Assembly (NCBI RefSeq): GCF_001971725.1
Contig: NZ_CP019388.1
Span: 1,240,001 to 1,304,000, forward strand
Reading direction: 5' to 3'
Source of the DNA: Winogradskyella sp. J14-2
GTDB lineage: Bacteria > Bacteroidota > Bacteroidia > Flavobacteriales > Flavobacteriaceae
Length of the DNA stretch: 64,000 nucleotides
Both the position numbers and the translations under genes were made by a program. The notes under the pieces were generated by a model, which worked only from the letters and a program-made list of their open reading frames with translations, made no database searches and was not told where the DNA came from. Of this stretch, positions 1-8,761 are shown one piece after another. Position 1 is the stretch's first letter. Each line of letters opens with the position of its first letter.

Positions 1-268
1 AGGAAATGCTCCTTTAGTAATATCTAATGTAAAATCTACTTGCGGTTGTACAGTACCTAAAAAACCTAAAGAACCAATTATGCCAGGCGAAACAGGTGAA
101 ATTGAAGTAAAGTATGACACAAAGAGAGTTAATCCAATTAGAAAAACCATTACAGTGTTTTCTAACGCTGAAACTCCAACAGTTGCTTTAAAAATAAAAG
201 GTCTCGTTGTAGATCCTGACAAGACGAGTGTTTTAGAAAAAAAAGAAAAAAGTATGATTGAGCAATAA
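1..268 (+). CDS. DUF1573 domain protein, 3' part only
   Basis: The reading frame is open from the first bases of the window, so the start lies upstream. The visible 88 residues include the motif NVKSTCGCTVPKKPKEP followed by a short Ig-like beta segment (KYDTKR...TITVFSN...LKIKG), the signature of DUF1573. In Bacteroidota these are small secreted or lipoprotein proteins with an Ig-like fold and a conserved CGC motif of unknown function. The tail is charged (EKKEKSMIEQ). A shared hairpin terminator follows the stop. The family call is good; the function is not known. Confidence 0.8.
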   Translation, partial: GNAPLVISNVKSTCGCTVPKKPKEPIMPGETGEIEVKYDTKRVNPIRKTITVFSNAETPTVALKIKGLVVDPDKTSVLEKKEKSMIEQ

Positions 269-290
269 ACTCAACTTTCTATAAATTTAA

Positions 291-318
291 TAAGCCCTCA
301 ATTTGAGGGCTTATTTCT
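291..318. terminator. Bidirectional hairpin terminator
   Basis: An inverted repeat taagccctcaatttgaggg with its return arm (291-313) is followed by a T-rich run on the plus strand. It sits between two convergent genes and overlaps the stop codon of the minus-strand protease. Confidence 0.75.
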
Positions 319-1653
319 TTTTAAAGCGTTATCTAGCTTAAACCTATAGTTCTTCACAGCTCCATAACGCTCAACTTTTAGCCTTACAAGTTTACCTGTT
401 TCGCCAAACAAAATTTCGTTTATTTGGTTTAGCTTCATGTTGTAGACTTCCTTACCATTAATACCTAATACAATATCACCAACCCTTAGACCAGATGCGT
501 ATGCATTAGAAGATTGGCGTAATTCTACTATTCTATACATTGGCTTTAGCAACATTCTATGACTTATAGATACATCTATCTTTACAACATTAGGATTGTA
601 TGTATCACTATAACCATCTGTTGAAGGAAGCTCTACGCGTTCATTTACAAACATGCTACCATTATACTCTAACACAATACCACTGTTATTGTAGACAAAT
701 GGTTTTTTAAAATAACTATTCTTTTTAAAATGCATCTTTTTATTAGTATAGTCTATATACATATTAAAACGCTTTAAGATATCACCACCTACGCTACCAT
801 TTCTATCTTTATAAACTTTGGTAATATCTACAGATGCAGAATCTGGGTAAGCAACATTTACATTATCGAGATGAGTATCACTCAATAAAAACTTATTAAT
901 CTTAGACCTTTTACCATACACTGATCCGCTTAACCCCTTACCCAAATAGTCTCTAAAAAAAAGTGAATCATAGGTTTGTAACCCTTTCGCTTTATCTTCA
1001 AATAGCCATAGCGCATCGCTGCTTCCTGTATCAATGAGAAGTTTCACCTTTTTCTCAGTACCGTTTTGGTTAATCTTTGCATCTAAATAAGGCCTTTTAT
1101 CGTAAATCTCTATTGGAATGGTTTGCCACCTTTTTGATGCTTTTGGTTTAAAAAACTCAGGCTTATGTAGTCGAATATATTTTGAATTGTAATTAATCTC
1201 TACCACAAAATCCTTAAACACATCAAACCCAATTATGCCATGAACAGCAACACCAAGCCTTGACGTAAAATTTATATCTGCATCAAAAACCACGTACAGA
1301 TCTTGACTACTACCAATAGCATCTCCGATTTTAAACCTATTGTAGGTCGATTTTAGCGCTTCAATTTTTCCGTCTGCACCTAAGCCATGTAAGTAAAAAG
1401 TTTTAGTGTTTTTTAAATCGATAGAATCATTGGGTGAAAGATTAAACAGTATTGGTTTACTAACTCCTGTATCTAAAACAAAAGATAATTCGATACCATT
1501 AATCTCTACAGGCACCACAATAAGATTAGCTGCAAATTCGAAATTAATTTTCTGGCTTACCTTCTCTTTTAAGAAGAACTGACCTTGAGCGCCAATAAAC
1601 CAGACGTTTACACAAATTTGCAGCACTAGTAAATGTAAACAGGATCTTTTCAA
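298..1653 (-). CDS. Retropepsin-like aspartyl protease with C-terminal PDZ domain
   Basis: A 451-residue exported protein with an N-terminal signal peptide (residues 1-24, ending GAQG). Two aspartyl protease lobes are visible: FVLDTGVSK (DTG at 61-63) and LLIDTGSSD (DTG at 208-210), each followed by hydrophobic strands. The C-terminal 75 residues form a PDZ domain (SGLRVGDIVLGINGKEV). Flavobacteria carry several such periplasmic or surface pepsin-like/PDZ proteins; substrates are unknown. It is transcribed alone and converges with the DUF1573 gene. Both catalytic Asp residues are present, so it is predicted to be active. Confidence 0.85.
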   Translation of the reverse strand: MKRSCLHLLVLQICVNVWFIGAQGQFFLKEKVSQKINFEFAANLIVVPVEINGIELSFVLDTGVSKPILFNLSPNDSIDLKNTKTFYLHGLGADGKIEALKSTYNRFKIGDAIGSSQDLYVVFDADINFTSRLGVAVHGIIGFDVFKDFVVEINYNSKYIRLHKPEFFKPKASKRWQTIPIEIYDKRPYLDAKINQNGTEKKVKLLIDTGSSDALWLFEDKAKGLQTYDSLFFRDYLGKGLSGSVYGKRSKINKFLLSDTHLDNVNVAYPDSASVDITKVYKDRNGSVGGDILKRFNMYIDYTNKKMHFKKNSYFKKPFVYNNSGIVLEYNGSMFVNERVELPSTDGYSDTYNPNVVKIDVSISHRMLLKPMYRIVELRQSSNAYASGLRVGDIVLGINGKEVYNMKLNQINEILFGETGKLVRLKVERYGAVKNYRFKLDNALKRNKPSN

Positions 1654-1766
1654 GACATGTTAGATTTTATGGAATTTACAAATCTTTAACCAACCACATA
1701 TTTTTGACGTTATTTTTTGTAGAAACTTTAAGAAATTTCGGAACTTAGCACTCTAATTATTTTATC

Positions 1767-2957
1767 ATGCCAAAAATTTCCGAGAAAGGTATTAATATGC
1801 CAGAGTCGCCCATTAGAAAATTGGTGCCATATGCTGAAGAAGCGCACAAACAAGGAAAAACCGTTTACTATTTAAATATAGGACAACCAGATATTAAAAC
1901 GCCTACTATTGCCTTAGATGCTGTTAAAGTGCACTCTTTAGATATCCTAGCCTATTCTAGATCTGAAGGCTCTGAGGAGTACAGAAAGAAAATTGCAAAG
2001 TACTATCTACGCAATAATATTAATGTTACTCATAGTGATATAATTGTAACCACAGGTGGTAGTGAAGCTTTATTATTTGCTTTTGGTAGTATTATGGATG
2101 AGGATGATGAAATTATAATACCAGAACCATTTTACGCAAACTACAATGGCTTCTCAACTGCTTCTAGTGTAAAGGTAGTTCCTGTTATTTCAAAAATTGA
2201 AAATAATTTTGCTCTACCTCCAATTGAAGAGTTTGAAAAACTAATTACTCCCAAAACTAAAGCTATTCTAATCTGCAATCCGGGCAACCCAACAGGCTAT
2301 TTATATTCTAAAGAAGAAATAAGTAAGCTAGCTGCCATTGTTAAAAAACACGATCTATTCTTAATCGCCGACGAAGTCTACAGAGAATTCGTTTACGATG
2401 GTATTGAGCATTATTCAATTTTACAAGAAGCTGGGTTAGATGAGCATGCCATAGTTATAGACTCTGTTTCTAAACGTTACAGTATGTGTGGCGCCCGTAT
2501 TGGTTACTTAGTTTCAAAAAACAAAGAGGTTATAACAACAGCCCTAAAATTTGCGCAGGCCAGATTAAGTCCACCAACATTGGCCCAAATTGCTAGCGAA
2601 GCAGCTTTAGATACACCTCAAAGTTATTTTGATGATGTTAAGCAAGAATACGTAAAGCGCAGAAACCTTTTAATTAAAGGTTTAGAAAACATCCCAGGTG
2701 TTAAAGTAGCAAAACCCAATGGTGCTTTTTATTGTATTGCAGAGTTACCAGTAAAAAACTCAGATGATTTTGCACGTTGGCTATTAGAATCTTTTGAATA
2801 TAATAACAGTACTATTATGGTAGCGCCTGCCGCTGGCTTCTACTCTACACCTGGTGTTGGGCGAAATCAGATTAGAATTGCCTACGTATTAAATGAGGAC
2901 AGCCTTAAAACAGCTGTAAAAATACTTGAAGAAGCGCTTAAAGCATACAAAGACTAA
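1767..2957 (+). CDS. Class I/II pyridoxal-phosphate aminotransferase
   Basis: A 396-residue fold-type I aminotransferase. Visible PLP-site residues are NPGNPTG (171-177), ADEVY (D202, Y205), the Schiff-base lysine in SVSKRYSMCGARIGYL (K236) and the arginine of GARIGYL (R244). It resembles the AspC/AAT-like group acting on aspartate or aromatic amino acids, but the substrate cannot be fixed from sequence. Its stop codon overlaps the murB start (TAATG), so the two genes are translationally coupled. Confidence 0.9.
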   Translation: MPKISEKGINMPESPIRKLVPYAEEAHKQGKTVYYLNIGQPDIKTPTIALDAVKVHSLDILAYSRSEGSEEYRKKIAKYYLRNNINVTHSDIIVTTGGSEALLFAFGSIMDEDDEIIIPEPFYANYNGFSTASSVKVVPVISKIENNFALPPIEEFEKLITPKTKAILICNPGNPTGYLYSKEEISKLAAIVKKHDLFLIADEVYREFVYDGIEHYSILQEAGLDEHAIVIDSVSKRYSMCGARIGYLVSKNKEVITTALKFAQARLSPPTLAQIASEAALDTPQSYFDDVKQEYVKRRNLLIKGLENIPGVKVAKPNGAFYCIAELPVKNSDDFARWLLESFEYNNSTIMVAPAAGFYSTPGVGRNQIRIAYVLNEDSLKTAVKILEEALKAYKD

Positions 2958-3970
2958 TGGTCATAGAGCACAATGTTTCATTACAACCTTTTAATACCTT
3001 TGGCATAGACGCTAAGGCAAAACAGTACTGCAACATTACCAATACAACTGTGCTTTCAGAAATTTTAAAGACTAAAAACGACCAATCTTTTTTTATTCTG
3101 GGCGGCGGAAGTAATATGCTGCTCACTAAAGATATTGAAGCCTTAGTGTTACACATTAATTTAAAAGGCATTGAAGTCGTTAATGAAACCGATGACTCTG
3201 TATTTGTTAAAGCCATGGCTGGCGAAAACTGGCACCAATTTGTACTCTGGTGTTTAAAGCACAACTATGGTGGCATTGAGAATTTATCCCTAATTCCAGG
3301 TAATGTTGGCACCTCACCTATCCAAAATATAGGCGCCTATGGTGTAGAACTTAAAGATGTTTTTGAAAGTTGTGAGGCTATTAATATCAAAAACCAAGAC
3401 AGCAGAATATTTTATAAGGATGACTGCGGTTTTGACTACAGAGAATCTGTCTTTAAACAAGAACTAAAGGGCAAATACATTATTACTAGTGTTACATTTA
3501 AGCTAAGCAAACACCATCACAAGCTGCATACAGCTTATGGAGCAATTAAGCAACAACTCCAAGATTTACAAATTAATAACCCAACGATTAAAGATGTGTC
3601 TAATGCCGTAATAGCTATAAGACAAAGCAAATTACCAGACCCAAAAGATATAGGCAACAGCGGAAGTTTTTTTAAAAACCCTGTCATTTCAAAAAGACAA
3701 TTCAATAAATTACAAGCTAATTTTCCCGATGTGCCTTCATATATAGTGTCCGATAGTATGGTAAAAGTACCAGCTGGATGGCTTATAGAACGAGCCGGTT
3801 TTAAAGGTAAACGATTTACTGATTATGGAGTACACAATAAGCAAGCTCTTGTTTTAGTTAATCATGGTAATGCTAAAGGAATTGATATTTACAACCTCTC
3901 ACAATTAATTCAGAAAACCATAAAGCGAATTTTTGATATCTCTATTGAAACCGAAGTAAACATTATATAA
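2957..3970 (+). CDS. murB: UDP-N-acetylenolpyruvoylglucosamine reductase
   Basis: A 337-residue FAD enzyme that reduces UDP-GlcNAc-enolpyruvate to UDP-MurNAc in peptidoglycan synthesis (cytosolic). It has the FAD-binding segment ILGGGSNMLLT (48-57), PGNVGTSPIQNIGAYG (114-129), the catalytic arginine in YRESVFK (R162), the proton-donor serine in GNSGSFFKNP (S237) and the C-terminal glutamate E333. Length and order match the longer type I MurB (E. coli-like). It starts at the TAATG junction with the upstream aminotransferase. The 190 bp that follow are AT-rich; I see only a weak imperfect hairpin without a T-run there. Confidence 0.95.
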   Translation: MVIEHNVSLQPFNTFGIDAKAKQYCNITNTTVLSEILKTKNDQSFFILGGGSNMLLTKDIEALVLHINLKGIEVVNETDDSVFVKAMAGENWHQFVLWCLKHNYGGIENLSLIPGNVGTSPIQNIGAYGVELKDVFESCEAINIKNQDSRIFYKDDCGFDYRESVFKQELKGKYIITSVTFKLSKHHHKLHTAYGAIKQQLQDLQINNPTIKDVSNAVIAIRQSKLPDPKDIGNSGSFFKNPVISKRQFNKLQANFPDVPSYIVSDSMVKVPAGWLIERAGFKGKRFTDYGVHNKQALVLVNHGNAKGIDIYNLSQLIQKTIKRIFDISIETEVNII

Positions 3971-4160
3971 AGACAAAAGCCGCAATTAAAATTACGACTT
4001 TTAAATTTAGAATAACCTTTTGCGCTATTAACCAATCTCTAAGAAAAATGATTACTCTAACTTTATATAGCAAATACTTATATTACTGTATTTAATTATA
4101 TTTACGTTAGCAAATCCATTTTGGATGTTTTAAAAATCTAAAAACTAAGGTTTTAACATT

Positions 4161-4697
4161 TTGAGCGTTACACCAACCGAACAGAAAATAATCGATTTAC
4201 TAGGCAAAAGTGATAAGCGTGCCTTAGACTTGTTATACGAAAACTATTCTAGCAGCCTCTACGGAGTTATTTTAAAGGTAACTATAAACGAAGAGATTGC
4301 ACAAGATGCTTTGCAAGAAACTTTTATTAAAGTCTGGAAAAATGCTCACAAATACGATCCCAAAAAGGCTAAACTATTTACTTGGCTTTTTAGAATTGCT
4401 AGAAATACAGCTATTGATAAACTAAGAAGTTTTAATAATAGATATCACAAAGAAGTCCAAATCGATACTTCAAACGTATATATCTTACCATCAAGTAATT
4501 TAAACCAAGATGTTTTGGACATTAAAGAGCATGTTGGGCGACTCGAGGAAAAGTACCAAATTGTTTTAGATGCCTTGTTTTTTCAAGGTATGACACAACA
4601 AGAAGCCAGTGACGAATTAAACATTCCGCTTGGTACTATAAAATCGAGATTAAAAATAGGGCTGCGTGAACTTAAAAAAGTTTATGACCCACAATAA
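4161..4697 (+). CDS. ECF-type RNA polymerase sigma factor
   Basis: A 178-residue sigma-70 family protein. Region 2 covers about residues 20-95 (LYENYSSSLYGVILK, ETFIKVWKNA, TWLFRIARNTAIDKLRS) and region 4 about 115-172 (FQGMTQQEASDELNIPLGTIKSRLKIGLRELKK, helix-turn-helix). The start is TTG; no in-frame ATG precedes the conserved region. The next gene, 7 nt downstream, is its anti-sigma factor, so its activity is probably controlled by membrane sequestration. A TATATTTA element near 4098 could be its promoter (one mismatch to TAnnTTTG). Confidence 0.9.
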   Translation: MSVTPTEQKIIDLLGKSDKRALDLLYENYSSSLYGVILKVTINEEIAQDALQETFIKVWKNAHKYDPKKAKLFTWLFRIARNTAIDKLRSFNNRYHKEVQIDTSNVYILPSSNLNQDVLDIKEHVGRLEEKYQIVLDALFFQGMTQQEASDELNIPLGTIKSRLKIGLRELKKVYDPQ

Positions 4698-4704
4698 TAA
4701 AATT

Positions 4705-5496
4705 ATGGAAACAAAATTACATACCTTTTTAAATTCTAACTTACTAAATAAATACTTAGTAGGTGAGGCTACCCACGAAGAAACAAAGGAGGTAGAATTT
4801 TTTATTAGTAATTACCCAGAAGCTGCAGCAGCTTATGAAAAACTTCAGAATAACTTAGAGATTATTGCAAAAGCTGGTGCTGTTGACGTTCCTAATCATA
4901 TTTTGGGAAACATCTTAGACGCTTTAGACGAAACCAACGAAACCAAGGTAATTCAGTTAGTACAAAACAAAAGAACCCCTTGGTATAGTTTAGCAGCAAC
5001 TGCTGCTGCAGTATTATTTGCTGTGTCTTCATTTTTCTTATACCAGAAAAATAAAACCCTTTTAGACGAAAACAATGTGGTTATTGATGAAATTTATGAT
5101 TTAAGAAGCGACATAGAAAAAAACAACGCTATGTTGTCTGAATTGTCATCTGAACTAAATAAACTTAATGACCCTGATGCAAGAAAATATATAATTAGCG
5201 GTAACGATAGAGCTAAAGACCTTAAAACTGTTGCTTACATAAATCCCGTTGAAAAAACCTCGATGATAGATGTAATTAAGCTCCCAGAATTACCAGAAGA
5301 TCAGCATTACCAAATTTGGGCAGAACTGCAAGACAGAATGGTAAACTTAGGTATATTAAACGCGTCTGACCGGAAGATGAAACAAATACCATACATGGAA
5401 GACGCCTTAGCCTTAAGTATTAAAATAGGCAAGGACGGTGATGACACAAATGAAAACAATACTGAGGTTGCAGAAATCTCGTTAAAAGAAAAATAA
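4705..5496 (+). CDS. Anti-sigma factor, RskA-like, membrane-anchored
   Basis: A 263-residue protein from the ATG at 4705, the first start after the sigma stop; GTG 4666 and ATG 4684 are in frame but lie inside the sigma gene. A short cytosolic N-terminal part (NKYLVGEATHEETKEVEFF) resembles a zinc-less anti-sigma domain. One membrane span follows (about WYSLAATAAAVLFAVSSFFL), then a coiled-coil stretch and a C-terminal RskA-type periplasmic domain (KLPELPEDQHYQIWAEL). It is expected to hold the adjacent ECF sigma factor at the inner membrane. The family call rests on architecture and position. Confidence 0.85.
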   Translation: METKLHTFLNSNLLNKYLVGEATHEETKEVEFFISNYPEAAAAYEKLQNNLEIIAKAGAVDVPNHILGNILDALDETNETKVIQLVQNKRTPWYSLAATAAAVLFAVSSFFLYQKNKTLLDENNVVIDEIYDLRSDIEKNNAMLSELSSELNKLNDPDARKYIISGNDRAKDLKTVAYINPVEKTSMIDVIKLPELPEDQHYQIWAELQDRMVNLGILNASDRKMKQIPYMEDALALSIKIGKDGDDTNENNTEVAEISLKEK

Positions 5497-5521
5497 TAAA
5501 ATTTAAGACAATAAACTCAAC

Positions 5522-5556
5522 AAAAAAAGAGAAGCAAACTGCTTCTCTTTTTGTTT
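5522..5556 (+). terminator. Rho-independent terminator of the sigma/anti-sigma operon
   Basis: Perfect 8-bp stem agagaagc / gcttctct (5528-5535 with 5541-5548), loop aaact, followed by a T-rich tail. Confidence 0.85.
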
Positions 5557-5630
5557 TAAATAACGCAATGACTTATTGTAAATATCATAAATGATAGAGC
5601 ACAAAAAGACGTGATTTTACATTAAAGCAT

Positions 5631-5638
5631 TATCTTTG
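5631..5638 (+). promoter_or_regulatory. Bacteroidota -7 promoter element
   Basis: TATCTTTG matches the Bacteroidota consensus TAnnTTTG and lies 21 nt before the ATG at 5659. No clear TTTG -33 box is seen at the usual distance. Confidence 0.6.
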
Positions 5639-5658
5639 CAGTAAATGTTTTAAACACA

Positions 5659-5862
5659 ATGAAATTATTACTTCTTACTTTAGGAATGTTAGCATTAGCT
5701 GTTGCCGGAATTGCCATTAAAATCTGGGCCAAGAAAGATGGCAAATTTGCAGGTACATGCGCAAGTCAAAACCCAATGCTTAATAAAGAAGGAGAATCAT
5801 GTGGTTTTTGCGGAAAAACTCCAGACCAGTTCAAAGACTGTAACGAACCTCAACATTCTTAA
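5659..5862 (+). CDS. Small membrane-anchored protein with a cysteine motif
   Basis: A 67-residue protein with one N-terminal hydrophobic span (residues 2-24), then a polar tail with four cysteines in TCASQ...SCGFCGKTPDQFKDC. The spacing CGFCG suggests metal binding or a redox pair, but no named family is recognised with certainty. It has its own promoter and is followed after 6 nt by a glycosyltransferase, so it may lead that operon. Function unknown. Confidence 0.65.
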   Translation: MKLLLLTLGMLALAVAGIAIKIWAKKDGKFAGTCASQNPMLNKEGESCGFCGKTPDQFKDCNEPQHS

Positions 5863-5868
5863 ACTTCA

Positions 5869-6981
5869 ATGAACTTTTCGGCTATACTATTTATACTATT
5901 TGTAGTTATAGTTGTCATTCAGCTTATTTATTATTTAGCGTTTCTTTTTTCTTTTTCAGTCTTACGTCCAGAAAAAAAAATAAAAAAGCATATACCTATA
6001 TCCATAATTATTTGCGCTAAAAATGAAGCCAAAAATCTTAAAAAACACCTTCCTTCTATTTTAGATCAAGACTACTTAAACTTTGAAGTTGTTTTGGTTA
6101 ACGATAGTTCTACAGACAAAACCCTAAAGGTCATGAAGCTGTTTAAGGCTACTAATAGCAATATTAAGATAGTTGATGTAAAGTCTAACGAAGCATTTTG
6201 GGGAAATAAAAAATACGCACTTACTTTGGGTATTAAGGCCTCAACCAACGATTTTCTTGTTTTTACTGATGCCGATTGTAAACCAAACTCCAATAAGTGG
6301 CTTGCGGAAATAAGCAGTAAATTCTCAAACCAAAAAGCCATTGTGCTCGGTTATAGTGCTTACGCTAAAAAAAAGAATTCTTTTTTAAATGCACTTATAA
6401 GATTTGAGACTATAATAACAGCCCAACAATACTTCTCTTATGCTAAATTAGGAATGCCTTACATGGGAGTAGGCAGAAATATGGCCTACAGAAAAGAACT
6501 ATTTTTTAACAATAACGGCTTTAATGGGCACATGTCCATAAAATCTGGGGACGATGATTTGTTCATAAATGAAGTTGCCAACTCAAATAACACCGAAATC
6601 TCTTTCTCTAAGGAAAGTTTTACCATTTCAGCACCTAAAACAACTTATAAGGACTGGATATTACAAAAACGTAGACATGTTAGCACAGCCAAGTTCTACA
6701 AGCCCAAGCACAAGCTACTATTAGGTCTATTTTATATATCTCAACTCTTTTTCTGGGTTTTTGGTATTACCCTTGTAATCCTCGGTTATAACATTTATTG
6801 GGTATTGGCTCTAATTGCGTTGCGTTTTGTAACTCAACTTTTGTGTTTTGGATTTACTGCTAAAAAACTAGACGACACCTATTTGGTTATTTTTTCACCC
6901 ATCCTAGAATTGTTTTTAGTTACAACACAATTAATTATCTTTATTGCTAATCTTATATCTACACCAAAACATTGGAAATAA
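5869..6981 (+). CDS. Family 2 glycosyltransferase, membrane-associated
   Basis: A 370-residue protein with an N-terminal membrane span (5-28), a GT-A catalytic domain (ISIIICAKNEAKNL, VVLVNDSSTDKTL, and the DxD-type VFTDADCKPN near residue 125), and three C-terminal spans from about residue 280. It probably transfers a sugar to a lipid or extracellular acceptor at the cytoplasmic face of the membrane. Donor and acceptor cannot be told. It overlaps the next sigma factor gene by 10 nt, so the two are co-transcribed. Confidence 0.85.
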   Translation: MNFSAILFILFVVIVVIQLIYYLAFLFSFSVLRPEKKIKKHIPISIIICAKNEAKNLKKHLPSILDQDYLNFEVVLVNDSSTDKTLKVMKLFKATNSNIKIVDVKSNEAFWGNKKYALTLGIKASTNDFLVFTDADCKPNSNKWLAEISSKFSNQKAIVLGYSAYAKKKNSFLNALIRFETIITAQQYFSYAKLGMPYMGVGRNMAYRKELFFNNNGFNGHMSIKSGDDDLFINEVANSNNTEISFSKESFTISAPKTTYKDWILQKRRHVSTAKFYKPKHKLLLGLFYISQLFFWVFGITLVILGYNIYWVLALIALRFVTQLLCFGFTAKKLDDTYLVIFSPILELFLVTTQLIIFIANLISTPKHWK

Positions 6982-7517
6982 AAGACGCAATTAACAAAGC
7001 CAAACAAAATGACCAGATTGCGTTTAATTTTTTACTAGATACATTCTGGAATGATGTCTATTCATTTCAACTTATGAGAACACAAAATGAAAATGACGCA
7101 GAAGATATTACTATTCAAACGTTTTCTAAGGCTTTTGATAAAATAAGCACTTATGATAAAAACTATAAGTTTAAAACATGGCTTATTACCATATCTAAAA
7201 ACATTCATATTGATTTAGTACGAAAACAAAAAAAGACCATACATAACACATCCAAAGACAATGAAGATAATTACTTAGACATTATTGATGATTCACCAAC
7301 TCCTGAAGACAAAATTATTACTGAACAAAACCTTGCTAAACTGCTTAGAGATATAAAAAAGCTAAAACCGCATTATCAAAAAGTTATCAATTTAAGATAC
7401 TTTCAAGAACTTAGCTACAAAGAAATTTCTGAAGAACTTAATGAACCTATGAATAATGTAAAAGTAAAACTATTACGAGCTAAGAAACTGTTAGCAGCAA
7501 TTATTACTAAAACGTAA
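6972..7517 (+). CDS. ECF-type sigma-70 family sigma factor, without adjacent anti-sigma
   Basis: A 181-residue sigma factor with region 2 (FNFLLDTFWNDVYSFQ, AEDITIQTFSKAFDKI, FKTWLITISKNIHIDLVR) and region 4 (YQKVINLRYFQELSYKEISEELNEP...KVKLLRAKKLL). Start is TTG at 6972, inside the end of the glycosyltransferase. The downstream Nramp-like gene starts at a TAATG overlap. No anti-sigma gene is adjacent, unlike the sigma factor at 4.2 kb. Its regulon is unknown; the tight operon suggests a link to envelope or metal physiology. Confidence 0.9.
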   Translation: MEIKDAINKAKQNDQIAFNFLLDTFWNDVYSFQLMRTQNENDAEDITIQTFSKAFDKISTYDKNYKFKTWLITISKNIHIDLVRKQKKTIHNTSKDNEDNYLDIIDDSPTPEDKIITEQNLAKLLRDIKKLKPHYQKVINLRYFQELSYKEISEELNEPMNNVKVKLLRAKKLLAAIITKT

Positions 7518-8761
7518 TGCTATCTTATTTAAAGAAATTAGGTCCTGGTTTATTATTTGCTGGTGCAGCAATTGGTGTTTCTCACTTGGTGCAATCTACA
7601 AGGGCTGGTGCTGATTTTGGATTAGGATTATTATGGGCACTGTTGCTTGTTCATCTATTTAAATACCCTTTCTTTCAATTTGGCCCAAGATATGCGGTAG
7701 CAACAGGAGAGAGTTTATTAGAAGGTTATCATAAATTGGGTAGGCCAATTTTAATAACTTATTTTATTTTAAACTTAGCTACAATGTTTACAATTCAAGC
7801 TGCTGTAACCATTGTTACGGCTGGCTTGGCCAATTCCTTATTTGGTGATATTTCCTTTTTAAACTTCGGTATTGAAAACATAAGCAGTGTAGAAATCTGG
7901 ACGATTATCTTACTCTTTATTTGTCTTTTTATTCTATTAATTGGAAAATACAACACCTTAGACAAACTCATTAAAGTGATAATTATAACACTTACCATAA
8001 GCACCTTAATTGCTGTCTGTTTTGCTTTTATTGAATTTGATAAGAGTATAGACTTCAATCAGGTATTACCAAACAATAAAATTGAAATTGCTTTTTTAAT
8101 TGCCTTTATGGGATGGATGCCAGCACCTTTAGACATCTCTGTTTGGCATTCTATTTGGGCATTAGAAAAGAAAAAAAACGAAGGCTCATTTACTCCAAAA
8201 AATGCGTTGTTAGATTTTAATATCGGTTTTTTTGGTGCAATTGTTTTAGGAATTGCTTTTGTCAGTTTGGGCTATTTTGTGATGTACAATTCTGGTGATA
8301 GCTTTAGTAATGAAGCTGGTGTATTTTCTAATCAGCTTATAGAATTATACACCAAAAGTTTAGGTGATTGGGCTAAAATTCTTATTGGTATTGCTGCCTT
8401 TACAACGATGTTTAGTACTACAATTACCACACTAGATGCATCTCCCAGAGCCATGAACAAAAGTTTAGAAATTCTAAATAATAAAAGCTACAGAAAAGGT
8501 TACCTTAACTGGATACTAATCTTAACCTTCGGCACCATAATTATCTTTTTAGTTCTGGCCTCTGAGATGGGATTATTGATTAAAGTAGCTACAATTCTAT
8601 CGTTTGTAACAGCACCTTTCTATGCTATAATAAATTACAAACTACTCTGTAGTAAACATACACCAAGAATTTGGCGACCAAGTTTAGCCGTGCACATCTT
8701 ATCTTGGTTGGGAATTGGTTTTCTATTGGGCTTTAGTATTTGGTATCTAAGCACTCTGTAA
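7517..8761 (+). CDS. Nramp-family-like membrane transporter lacking the canonical metal motif
   Basis: A 414-residue protein with about 11 membrane spans and the Nramp (SLC11) order. Classical Nramps have DPGN in span 1 and MPHN in span 6 for Mn2+/Fe2+ binding. Here span 1 reads LLFAGAAIGVSHLVQSTRAG (12-31), with no DPGN. Span 6 reads GWMPAPLDISVWHS, keeping Met-Pro but not the His-Asn pair. The protein is therefore a divergent Nramp-related carrier whose substrate may not be a divalent transition metal. It is translationally coupled to the sigma factor upstream, and its last 15 nt overlap the convergent gene at 8747. Confidence 0.8.
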   Translation: MLSYLKKLGPGLLFAGAAIGVSHLVQSTRAGADFGLGLLWALLLVHLFKYPFFQFGPRYAVATGESLLEGYHKLGRPILITYFILNLATMFTIQAAVTIVTAGLANSLFGDISFLNFGIENISSVEIWTIILLFICLFILLIGKYNTLDKLIKVIIITLTISTLIAVCFAFIEFDKSIDFNQVLPNNKIEIAFLIAFMGWMPAPLDISVWHSIWALEKKKNEGSFTPKNALLDFNIGFFGAIVLGIAFVSLGYFVMYNSGDSFSNEAGVFSNQLIELYTKSLGDWAKILIGIAAFTTMFSTTITTLDASPRAMNKSLEILNNKSYRKGYLNWILILTFGTIIIFLVLASEMGLLIKVATILSFVTAPFYAIINYKLLCSKHTPRIWRPSLAVHILSWLGIGFLLGFSIWYLSTL

